DNA of 64,000 nucleotides from Paguma larvata (Eukaryota > Chordata > Mammalia > Carnivora > Viverridae). Within the stretch, counting starts at the first letter, position 1, and the number at the start of each line of letters is the position of its first letter. This document shows positions 10,581 to 21,300 of this stretch, in pieces. Made by a program: the position numbers and the translations under genes. The DNA lies in contig CM057835.1 in NCBI GenBank assembly GCA_030068075.1, forward strand, positions 19,803,957 to 19,867,956, written 5' to 3'. Below the pieces are notes generated by a model. It saw only the letters and a list, made by a program, of their open reading frames with translations. It did not search any database and had not been told where the DNA came from.

Positions 10581-11311
10581 ACAAACAATAATGAAATCCA
10601 GGGAAATAATCCTTTCATTTTGTTAATGAGAAATCTCAGGTAAAGTAGCTCTAGATTATAAAGTTAATTCTCACAATTTTTAAATAGCATCTTATTGGGC
10701 ACACGTCCTATTTCGTTACTATGTTATAAAACATAGGTTCTGTTTAACGTGGAAGTTACTTTCACAGCAATATGTGCAATCCATTTCATCATAATTGAGC
10801 TCAGAACAATTAAACTCTATGTGAAGCAAAACTATAGAATTTCCTTAGATACCCTGGTTGCCCTCACTCACATCTTTTCTGTTCTGAGCCTACTGTTCCA
10901 CCAAAACCATTCACTAGATTCCAACTTCTACGGTTTTTCAAGGGAGTTGATTGAATTACCATGAGTAAACTAAATGATACATAATATATTTGGGTAGTTA
11001 TTATACTGTTAAAAAGTGTATTTGCTGTACAGCCTTTTTAAAAATAATAATAGCAAAATATATCATGCATCGTTTGCTTTGCTCATATAATTTTCTAGTT
11101 AGGCATGATCACGGTACATGTAAAGACTACTCAAGCAGTAGGCATTTAATAATTTTAACATTTAGATGGTTATAGATACTATCACAGTTAAAGCTATCCA
11201 AAAAATTCTCTGCCACTTGGAAGTAAGCCAAAACTGTAGGCAATACACCTTTAATATCATACAGGGTCAATGATCACCTGAGGATTATATAAGGTAGGTA
11301 CAACGCTGTGA
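10581..11311. other. Unassigned AT-rich sequence
   Basis: Open frames at 10749-11175 show no protein-like features. No transposon landmark is visible. Confidence 0.4.
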
Positions 11312-11490
11312 AGATGGAAAAGTTGCCCAATATGGTAGTCACTGGGCAAATGTAGTCACTGAGCACGTACAAAGTGGACAGTGTGACTGAGAGACGAAAG
11401 TTTGTGTTATGATTTTAATTAATTTAAGTTTAAATAGCCAAATTTAATAACTAGCGGCTACCCGACCAGACAGCACAGGTCCAGATAAAC
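11312..11490 (+). mobile_element. hAT-type non-autonomous DNA transposon remnant
   Basis: The order 'caatatggtagtcactgggc', 'tcactgagcacgtac', 'cagtgtgactgagagac', 'attaatttaagtttaaatag' and 'ctagcggctacccgaccaga' matches a well-known mammalian hAT-Charlie-type MER element whose ends read 'tagtggctaccgtattgga'. The exact MER name is not certain without a library search. Terminal inverted repeats are too decayed to define. Confidence 0.65.
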
Positions 11491-11496
11491 ATACTA

Positions 11497-11828
11497 CTTA
11501 GTTTGTCTCATTTTTTATTATTAATTAAAAATCCCAGACTGAGTGAAATTAATTGCTAATTTATAGAATTTTTCCATTAAATATGCAAAAATATTTTTGC
11601 CCAGTGGGACAAATAACTCCAAATATTTATGGTCCGCTGGATATTAGCGAGTTTGAAATTCTGTAATTTTATCTAAACACATCTTTGTTAAATTGCCTAT
11701 ATATACATATTTCTCATATTTTCTCTGCAGCAATCATAACTAGTTCCTTATTCATTAATAAGTTATGGGATATTATTTACATAGGTGCATTTTGTATTCA
11801 CCAGAGAGTCATGATTTGAAAATCAGAC
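11497..11828 (+). repeat. Unclassified element, copy A of a collinear pair
   Basis: This segment aligns without rearrangement to 13552-14128 once the SINE there is removed. Five landmarks sit at nearly constant offset (2279-2295 bp): 'atcccagactgagtgaaatt', 'gcaaaaatatttttgccc', 'cctatatatacatattt', 'tttacataggtgcatttt' and 'gagtcatgatttgaaaatc'. By eye identity is roughly two thirds. I do not recognise the family. It could be an old interspersed repeat or an ancient local duplication. Confidence 0.65.
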
Positions 11829-13551
11829 TTTAGCAGTTTTGGAGGTGACCCCCAAAAGCCCTTAAAATTAACTTATAAAATTATTCTTGAGATTTCTCAG
11901 ACAGCACCTGAGAAATCACAAAGATTTGCTATTTTACTTTATAAAAGTAAAAAAAAAAGAGAGAGAGAGAGGAAAAAAATATGCAAGAAACAATTAGGTT
12001 TGGTGGCTCCATAGTTACTCATTAGTTCAATACTATTATAGGAGCTACATGGGAAGAATTATAAAATCAGGAGAGAGGCTCAGACTTCCTTAGGCTAATT
12101 TGCATAGTAAAAGATAATTAATATAAATATTTCAGAAATTAGATGCTTTTTGGGGAAGGCTCTGGTGATTCTTCAATGCCTCGCATAATACGTTCTTACC
12201 CTCAGGGAAAACGTTGGTTAAACCATTATGAGAACCTATTAGAAAACTTCATTCCCCTCAATTCTGACCTCATTGGTTATTGTTATAAATTAACGACAGT
12301 CAATTTTATCATCAAACAGCTCTCTGTGGGTGCTGCCTGAGAGCTCTGCCGTAAAGTCTGGGCTAGAATTGGTGTTTTTAATGAAGTACAGTCCCAGAGC
12401 CTTGTCAAACAGACACACCAAGTACTCTTCAAAGAGTAGCCTCCTGGGGATAGCTTCTAAACTAACAAGCCTTGGACAACTCTCAGGCTGTACCAGTGAA
12501 ATGAGACAGGATTTGCTGAACCCTCTGTAGTCCGGGAGCAGACATATTCCACGAAAGCAGAATGCTGGCCCCTATGTCCAGGACAAGTATTTATCATCAG
12601 GACTAAGTGACTTCATGAGAAATATTTAATTGTTATTTGTCTGGAATACGGCTGGCATTATTTCAACTATTTTTTAATAAATGTGTAAGGAAACCCTTTC
12701 TCCTTAAACTTTCTCTAATCCTACCTTAGAAGATTATTAAATTAATGTCATGATATCTGAGTCTCACTGAGCCACTAGGAATTCAGAAGCAAATATTTTT
12801 ACTGCATCTCTTTACTTTCCATGGCAATAGGTTATTTGCATAGGATCCATACCAATGTGTCCCCATTTTTTACCAGGATGTAACTGCACAAATCTGTGTT
12901 TCAACAAAGTCTATGGTTGGAGCGTCATATCTGAGAAAAATTCTGGTTTAATAAAGTATGGCATTTCGTCAGTAAGGAACCTATGTGGAGTGGACACCCA
13001 CAGAACCCTTTTAGGAAATTGGTCAAGTACCTAAGTCTCTGCCTCTCAGGTAGTACAACGGTTAAGTTCCAAAGGCTTAGCATGATAGGAGTCTCTAGAA
13101 GGGAAGATTTCACCTAAATTCATAGATAAAGCAGGCGAGATCTAGCGGAGAGACTGTTTTGGGGTTGGTTTCCCAGACTTAGGATAGGAGAATTTAAAAA
13201 TTTTAAAGAATTTAAAAGAGAATTTAAACGTTCAACTCAAGACTATGAAAATTTGAGACAGAAGTAAATTTTGTGGTCGTAGAAGGGAATCAATACTGTA
13301 AGACCCTAGATTTGCAGAGCAAACTCCAGGGGAGCCTATTTGGTTAATTGGTGCACCTGTGGAAATGTTCAGGTCAAACCTGTGCCCCAGCCAGACTTCA
13401 CTTAGAGAACAGGCGGTGGGCTGGATTTGGGACACGGGCTTAGCTGAGCAAGCCTGATCTAGACTGCACACATAAGGCAAAAACAGGGCAGAAAGTACTT
13501 TCAATAATGTATGGGGACGAAGACCATCTAAGGATTGTCTAAGAGAAAATA
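11829..13551. other. Unassigned sequence between the two collinear copies
   Basis: The block contains a GA microsatellite at 11959-11972 and a degenerate 'agaattTaaa' triplet at 13189-13230. Otherwise there is no recognised repeat and no convincing exon. Confidence 0.45.
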
Positions 13552-14128
13552 TTTAGTTCACATCATTGTTTACCATTGATTAATAGTCCCAGATTCAGGG
13601 GCGCCTGGGTGGCTCAGTCGGTTAAGCAGCAGACTTCTGCTCAGGTCATGATCTCACGGTCTGTGAGTTCAAGCCCCACGTCTGGCTCTGTGCTGACAGC
13701 TCAGAGCCTGAAGCCTGCTTCAGAGTCTGTGTCTCTTTCTCTCTCTGCCCTTCTCCTGCTCACACTCTGTCTCTATGTCTCTCAAAAATAAATAAACGTT
13801 AAAAAAAAAAATTAAAAAAAAATAGTCCCAGATTCAGTGAAGTTATGTGTACTTGTAGGCTTTTGTCCTGTAGAAAGGCAAATAATTTTTGCCTGATGGA
13901 AGAGACAACCCCAAAGACAAACCCTTTTTAAAATAAATTCCACAATCTTATCCTAAGCCTTCTTTTGAAAATTTCCTACATATACATACACAGTTTCTTA
14001 AAGTGCTTTTCAAACTGTTCTTTACATCTTACTGCTATCCTTCAAGAATTAATGAATTAAAGAAACTTTTTTTACACATGTTCATTTTATATCTGCCTGC
14101 GAGCTATGATTTTACATTTTGAAATGAC
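13552..14128 (+). repeat. Unclassified element, copy B of a collinear pair (split by a SINE)
   Basis: It matches copy A at 11497-11828, beginning with 'tttagttcacatcattgttt' (A: 'cttagtttgtctcatttttt'), continuing across the SINE at 13598-13820, and ending near 'gagctatgattttacatttt'. Removing the SINE and one TSD restores the offset to A, about 2055 bp before the insertion. Family unknown. Confidence 0.65.
13598..13820 (+). mobile_element. CAN-SINE, felid type, exact 16-17-bp TSD
   Basis: Head, 'catgatctcacggtctgtga', box B, 'ctgacagctcagagcctga', CT stretch and A-rich tail are all intact. The exact TSD AATAGTCCCAGATTCAG starts at 13582 and again at 13821. The insertion interrupts copy B of the unclassified element. 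Confidence 0.98.
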
Positions 14129-15180
14129 GCCTTAACAAACTACGTGCTGATGTAATAAGGCCAGCGTGAAAATCGTTAAGACCAGATTCTCCTTCCACGT
14201 CTAGCACAACGTGACCCGGACACTGGGAACTTCAGAATCCTCATCTCCACAAGGGAGGTGGTGGACCCAGGTTTTCAAAAGTCCCTTCCAAACTTCCTTT
14301 GAGATATTCTAAACTGAAGGTTTTAATACATCAAAAGAGACAGAATATTATTGAGAGAAAGAAATTTTAACATTCTGAGAAGAACTCAAACAGACTTGGA
14401 AAGACTCGGGCTTTTTATTCCAGTAACAACTAAAAGGATCCATTCAAAATGAAAAAGCCTCATTCAAGTGATCACTTTGCCAGGAGCAATTGCTCTTTAA
14501 TTGAGCTATTTGTTCTTAAGATAGATAACTTTTGACATACACATAGAATGATACAAGATTTATATCTTTCCTGGAGGTTTTTCTTGTCAAGGCACAAAAT
14601 AGGGTCATTCGTTTTCAGAGAACATATGCAATGCTCAGAGAGTAAGTCTCCACGCCCTTTTCATAACTGAGTGCAAAGCTGCTATAGACCTCAAGCGGAC
14701 TTATGGTCTAATTTGAATTTAGACAAATGGAAAATTGCGAATAACTAAAACTTTTCCAAAAGGGCATTGGAATGGTCTGCCAAGGGTCATAAAAAGTGCT
14801 ATATTTTAAGGCTTAAAAAAAAAGTTTATAAAAGAAGTAAAAGGCAAGATAATAATTAAAACAACATAGATAAAAGTAGTAACACCCACAATATTCATGG
14901 TGCAGATGAATCATCTGGGGACGCCATCACTAATGGTCTTGGTTGGAATATTTTCTGTATTAAGAAAACACAGGATATTGCAATCCAGACCATCTAAAAT
15001 CCAGTCATGAGATAACTGTAACCTTGAAAAGGAGGATTTACCTACAGGACATGAAAGGTATCAGAGGAGGCCCAGCAGAAATTGGGCCTTAGAATCAGCA
15101 TCATGGATTTTTTTAAACCAATCATTTATTTGGTCGTCATGCAGCTGTGGTTGAACAGGAAAATGCCAAGTGCGTCCAGT
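14129..15180. other. Unassigned sequence
   Basis: AT-rich with no recognised repeat or gene-like signal. The part around 14225-14320 has weak MIR-like wording ('cagaatcctcatctccacaa') that I could not extend. Confidence 0.4.
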
Positions 15181-15190
15181 TCAGAAATCT

Positions 15191-15388
15191 TGTTCTTTTT
15201 TAAAATACTTATTTATTTATTTATTTTGAGAGAGAAAGAGAGAGAGAGAGGTAGAGAAAGGATCCCAAGCAGGCTCTGTGCTATTAACGCAGAGCCCAGT
15301 GCAAGGCTCAATATCACTAACGGTGAGATCGTGACCTGAGCTGAAATTCGGTCACATGCTTAACCTGGTCAAGCTACCCAGGTGCCTC
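15191..15388 (-). mobile_element. CAN-SINE, reverse
   Basis: The complement of the tail ('cttatttatttatttatttt'), a GA-rich stretch, 'gtgagatcgtgacctgagct', and a degenerate head complement ending 'ctacccaggtgcct' are present. Flanking CAGAAATCT occurs at 15182-15190 and 15389-15397. Confidence 0.95.
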
Positions 15389-15397
15389 CAGAAATCT

Positions 15398-16040
15398 GAT
15401 TATTTTATCTAAACCTTTACACAGTACCCTGGGGTAAAAGTTTAAAAATGTGCCTCGTTAGAAATAATCTCAATGAGATGCATGAATAAAAGTGAAATGT
15501 TTTAATGGGGTCAAATGAGAATTTATAGCTATTTTTAAATCTGGACATTATTTTCTACATGTTCAAATCTGGATGATATTACCTTTTGTATGTATATGGC
15601 TAAATTAAACTGTATAAGTTTCTGATACGAAAGCATTTTTAAAATTGTGATTAAATGACATTAACTGCATGACCTTGATCTTTGTCATTTGTTGAGACTT
15701 GCTTGGTATTTTGTGTTAGTAAATTTTTATGCATCAAAAGAATGTTTATGTGTGGTTAAAAAGAATAACTTTATTGGCTACAGTTCTCACAGATGTCTAT
15801 TAGATTGAAATTATACATTGTATTTCTCAAATTTTCTACTCATATTAAATTTTGCTCAGTGTTTGAGAGAATTTTGGTACAATCTTACCATGACTGTGGA
15901 TTCATCAATTTCTCCTGGCTTTATATATTTTGTTTATTTTATTCTAGGTTCTGTCATTAGGTGCTTACAGGTTCAGGATCGATATACCTTACTGGCAAAT
16001 TGTACACTTAATCATTATTTAACAATCCTTTTATTTATTT
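15398..16040. other. Unassigned AT-rich sequence between two SINEs
   Basis: No family landmark. The frame at 15818-16075 runs into the T-rich end of the next SINE and is not a gene. Confidence 0.4.
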
Positions 16041-16259
16041 TTTTTTATTTCCTTAAGTTTATTTACTTATTTTGAGAGAGAGAGAAAGAGAGAGAGAGAG
16101 ACTAGGGGAGGGGCAGAGAGAGAAGGAGAGAATCCCAAGCAGGCTCCACACTGCCAGCGCAGAGCCCAATGAGGTGTTCAAACCCAGCGACCGTGAGATC
16201 GTGACCTGAGCCAAAACCAAGAGTCAGACGCTTAACAGACTGAGTCACTCGGGCACCCA
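16041..16259 (-). mobile_element. CAN-SINE, reverse
   Basis: A long GA-rich stretch, 'gaatcccaagcaggctccac', 'ccgtgagatcgtgacctgag' and the head complement 'gactgagtcactcgggcacc' identify it. No clear target-site duplication is visible. Confidence 0.94.
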
Positions 16260-16394
16260 TTTAAAATTTTAATTATACTTCCTGCTTTAAAATATAATTT
16301 ACCAATTATCTGACTGTTAGATATTTATGTAGTATCTGCCTTTTAGATATTTATGTATTACCTTCTCTCATTTAGCGGTATTGATTTATTACTA

Positions 16395-16510
16395 AAATTC
16401 AATAGATTTGCAATAAAGAAACTGAGACCTAAACAGTTAAAGTTATATTTTCAAGGACACACAAATGGAACATGACAGAGCTACAGATAAATTTAAATAT
16501 TAGCAGCGTG
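16395..16510 (-). mobile_element. MIR SINE fragment
   Basis: 'aataaagaaactgagaccta', 'cagttaaagttatattttca', 'aaggacacacaaatggaa' and 'catgacagagctacagat' follow the reverse MIR order (gaggaaactgaggc, gttaagtaacttgcc, aaggtcacacagct, tggcagagc). Confidence 0.55.
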
Positions 16511-17949
16511 AGATCTCCTGAACTTGAATTGTACCCCCTGTCCTACCCCTCTCGACTTGTTTTTTTCACCCTCAGCAACGGCCTTTGCTTTTTCTCCTGG
16601 TCCTGCACAAGGAGAGATTTTAGTCTGAGTTTGCAAATTTGTCTGTGGCTGCCAATCCGGAGGATTCTATCTCCTATGAGATCAGGAACGGAACCAAACC
16701 AAATCTTGACACGTCAGGATTTCTTCCCCCAACAATGCTTCTTGTCAATGTGAGCCTCTTGCTTGCTTTTAGTTTAGTTTTCTATTTTGGATTCTGTCTG
16801 ATGGTAGAGTCTCTTTGACTACATCTGGCTGATAACACCCAGGATTAATGTTTTCCTTTTAAAGGACTAGGTGAAAATATTGTTGACCAATCTTGCTACT
16901 AACCCTAGCTGTATATTTATTTTACATTTGGCATACGTGTGGTTGTTTGTGTGCAAGTATACATTCTATGGGTGTCCACCGATGAAATGCTAAAACTCCA
17001 AGGTGTTTAGATGTGAGTCAGTCACTCCAAGTATTACTAAGCTATCGTCTTTATCAGTGAACTCACTTCTTAAACTCAAACATGCACTCTGTGCTGTGTG
17101 CTGTAAAGTGCCCTGTTCATCTCACTGAACTTCTCAAGAAGTTGTGTTTGAAGGCCGAGGCCAGTAAGTATAGTCCTGTCAGGGGCACGGGTGTCAACCT
17201 CTTTGCAGCCGGTCCTCTCTCTCCAGCATTCCCCAGAAGGAACAGCACCTCCATTAATGAACCACCGTCTCGGTGGTTTCTGAGGAGACCATCAGAAACG
17301 TACCACTACTGCACCTAACGAAGCTCCTAATTGAAACTCAGTCTTTAGAGGATTCAGGAACAATGCTCTCTCTTTCTGCTGTCTATCGAAGCGGCTCTCT
17401 CTCCTCCCTCAACTGTGTGATATAGAATCACCACAAGACTTTAAGGAAAGGGACACAGGAGTGATAAATGGTCTAACACTTGTTTATTTGACTAGGTATC
17501 CAAAGAAGTGAATTCATAAGGTTGCAACAACACTTGGAAGTCATAGTGGAAATTAAATTTGCCCCAGATATTGTCATGGACACTCAACATATGTTACCTC
17601 ATTTTTCTCTAAACTCTGTAAACTTTTATCAATGGCATAAAATGCTCAGGATTTAAAGAGTTAAGAATGACCTAGAATGGATTTAAATTTTTGCATGAAG
17701 CCTGCACTTTTTTTTGTAACAGCGCACTGCTGCTCATTATTTGGGTTCCTCTCTCACTCAGGTCCTGACGATCTGTCACTCTTTGGGGGGGTCTTCGAGA
17801 CAACCACATCTAAAAAAGCCACCAAGTCATTCCTTATCACCACTCTCTTCTAATTTTCAAGTTAGTACCTATCAGCTATATTCTGGTTTAATTTGTAATA
17901 AGTTATACTAATTTAAAAAGAATTTTAATAAAATGTTTTTGGTTTATAA
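16511..17949. other. Unassigned 1.4-kb sequence
   Basis: No transposon landmark is recognised. Frames at 16472-16753 and 17082-17318 are short and lack recognisable protein features; the first begins inside the MIR fragment. A G7 run lies at 17784-17790. Confidence 0.45.
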
Positions 17950-18075
17950 TGCTTGTTACATACTTCCCTCCACGAAATGATGAAACCCATGAACGGTGGG
18001 ACGTATCTTATCGACTGGTCTAACTTTCATACCTGGCATACAGTGAGGAACTGACAAATATCTATTAAATAAAGA
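17950..18075 (+). mobile_element. L2 LINE, 3' terminus
   Basis: 'ctccacgaaatgatgaaacc', 'catgaacggtgggacgtatc', 'acctggcatacagtgaggaa' and 'caaatatctattaaataaag' reproduce the L2 terminus order (gactgtaagc..gggcag..cctggcacatagtagg..caataaatattt). Confidence 0.6.
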
Positions 18076-18181
18076 CAATCCCAAAAAATTAAATGCTGTG
18101 TCCCTAAAATCTTATATTAATTCCAAAGTATTAATGGCAAAGCTCATTTGCAATTTAACCACCTATGGAATCACGATTAAT

Positions 18182-18383
18182 TTATTTTAAGTTTATTTCT
18201 TTTGACACAGAGAGAAAGATACCAGGGGAGGGGCAGAAAAAGGTGGGGAGAGAGAATCCTAAACAGGCTCCACACTGACAGCACAGAGCCTGACGCAGGG
18301 CTTGAACTCACAAACTGTGAGATCATGACCTGAACTTAAACCAAGAGTCAGACGCTCAACCAAACTGAGCCACCCAGGCACCC
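18182..18383 (-). mobile_element. CAN-SINE, reverse
   Basis: The tail complement, GA-rich stretch, 'ctgacagcacagagcctgac', 'ctgtgagatcatgacctgaa' and head complement 'ctgagccacccaggcacccc' are all present. Flanking CACGATTAAT (18172) and CATGATTAAT (18384) give a 10-bp TSD with one mismatch. Confidence 0.97.
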
Positions 18384-18393
18384 CATGATTAAT

Positions 18394-21300
18394 ATTTATC
18401 AAGTTTCCTTAAGAAGAAGGTTTTAGCTTCTTCCCTATTAAATAAAAGACGGAAGTGGAAGGAAGCAAGAGAGTATGAGTGTCTCCTGTTCACATCAGTT
18501 ATGGTTGCATGAACCAGGAGGGAAAATTCAAACAATGTTTTGGATAAAACTGCTTATCAGTAACCCACGGCACACATTTCATTTTGCTAATTGGTCTTTT
18601 ACACCCAAAGGCTGAATCTCATTTATTTAAAAGCTTTCGGTTGCACCTACAGGCTTATTTCTTTATAAGTAAAATCAGTTTCGGGAACAAAATCTTTGCT
18701 TTTGAGAAAAGCTTATTCCCAAAACTATTCGGATAGTCACTTTTCCCTTTTGCCAAACTCCAACAAAATACGCGCCCCTCCAGGTTCACACAGGCACATA
18801 CGATGTGGACACAGCACGCTGCTAACATACTCTCCTTCCATTTACTTTAACCCTTTCATTGAACAAGAGAAAGATCACAATTAGATTTCAAGGAAATTCT
18901 CAAGTTCCACGTAATGCCTGGGCACGTGGCTTGTTTCTGTGGCCCACGGGTTCGTGAACATTCTGTTAGCATTGTAATCACCTTTCAGGGCATATCAAGA
19001 ACTGTCACTTCTCTCTGCTTTTTTCTTTATCCCTTCAACAAACACTCAGCGCTTTCCACGGCACTGACCATTCTTTGCCTTTTCTGTGACTTCTACTAGG
19101 AGACTTCCTTTCTTAACCAAAGCAGAAAACCAAAAGAAAAGTAAACTGAAATGACACCGGTTTTGCTGATGCTCCCCTTCTCCCCTTACGTTAGCTCCTT
19201 TGGGTGGTTTAATAATATAAAAGCTAGCTTTTTTCATCTCTTTCTTAAATGTCTTACTAAGTACCCTATTCACATGAGAATCCCTATTTTGGAATATATT
19301 ACGTCCTTTAGGGAAAAAAGCACCGCTGAGGGTGGCATCGACGTAACCAGATTTGCTATTTGCTGAACCTCTTTTAAATAAAACTTTGTATGTTGAGATT
19401 AATCTTTTAGAAGTCTCTTCCTTACCATTATCCAGTAAATGTAGGTGATGTTGATAGTTACCTGGACTCCCGCGTCGCCAGACTTGTCAAGGCCTGAAGA
19501 GATCAGCTTCAGGGATAAAAATCGCCAGATAATCACCACTTTCACACTTTAACAAATTAGTTTTAGCTTTGCATGGGACTCTGCGGCTTCACCCACACGT
19601 GTGTGCCGGCAGTTCTGGGCTTTGGCTGAACACTGTGCTCTGCCCAGTTAGGCTAGGTCTTAGACTCAGTCGGGTCTGGGCCGGGACACTTAATTTCAGG
19701 ATTTAAACTCAGAAACAAAGTTCGTGTTCTGAAAAGAGCATCAAATTCTGAATAAGAGCTATCTTCTCAGGGTTTCCCCCCCATCATCGTTGAATTCACT
19801 GAGTCTTTAGATCCCACATATAATTATTTTTAAATTATTTATGGTAAGGCACGTCTGATGAATAGGACATAAAACTAACGTTTAAGGCTGCAAATCCCAT
19901 GCTGGGCAAGAATTTTCAAAACTAAGTTTTAATTGGAAAGAACTAACTTATCCTCCCAGGCTGAGAATATAGAAATGCTTTTTGAAAAGAGAAAGGGAGA
20001 AAATTTAGTAACATAAAGCTCACGGAATTAGGTAGTATCTTGTTATACCAACTAAAAATAAATGCAAAAAATTTCTTTGGCTTCACAAAATATTGGAAGT
20101 CTATTACTACCCCCCAATCGGATTTTCCCAACTTTCCCCGGAAGTGAGGCATTGCTGTCAAAAAAGATTTTCCCTGTTTATGAAATATTATCAAACAATA
20201 TTAATGTGTTATTTTTACATGATCATATTCATTGGTATTTAAGGATATTGTATACTGATTTTTACAATTAATAATTTCTGTTACATTAAACATAGAGGTA
20301 GTATTTATATAGTAAACATTCAGTCAGAATATTCAAATATAAAAAAGTATAGAACAATAAAATAAGACTCAATCTCTCCATCCCTCATATCTTCTGTTCC
20401 TCTTTTTTTATACCAAAGAAAGAGTTTTAGAAGAAATATACGTATACTCACAAAAGCTTAATACCTAAACAAATTTAGATCTCATTTATGGTATTTCAAT
20501 ATATCAAATATAAGTACTTTAAAACCATAATTTTTGAACTAGTAAATGTATATTTAAATTCTTTAAAAAATACTTTTCATTAAAGTCACATTTTCAACAT
20601 TGATGCCTTGCTTTGAGTCTCAGTTTAATATTTTCTCTTCTGAAATAAATTTAATGCCACTGTTGATCTTAAAATTTCCCATGAATTAACCATTAATATG
20701 ATTCAACATGGTAATCATTTATAAATACGTTTACCTGTTTCATTTTGGTATGAGATACCTAAATTTGATCTAATTTCTAAGGTAATAATCTAAACTAACA
20801 ATTTGACGAGGCTTTAAAGTTTGCAAAGAGCTTTTAGCGCATGAAATTGGCATCAAGGCCCTGCAAAAGCATTTGCGTTGATTTGTAATACTTAAAGAGA
20901 ATGTCCAATTTTTCTCTGTGGGGTTATCTTCATTTGGGTTTTCTAGTAGCCAACTACTCCCTTATCAAACATAAACAGATTTATTGTCGAACAGGAAAGG
21001 GAACCTTAGCTAATTAATTTTTTAAATGTTTCTGCGTGTAATCTACTAATTGTAGTATTGAGTGGAGTATGGTCAAAGGAAAGCAAACTCGATTTCTCCT
21101 CAATGGCTTTGCACTGAGAGGTACCGAACGGTATAAGAGCTTTCTGGCAGCCCACATCTACGAGGAGTATTTCGAATGCAGAAAGAAAGCATAAAAAGAC
21201 TCCTACGCTGCACCACGGCATTGATTAGAAAGGACAATCCTTGAGCTTTGAAAACAGAAAGCAGAAAGCCAGCAAGCGGTTTGCAGCCCCGAGCGCAATC

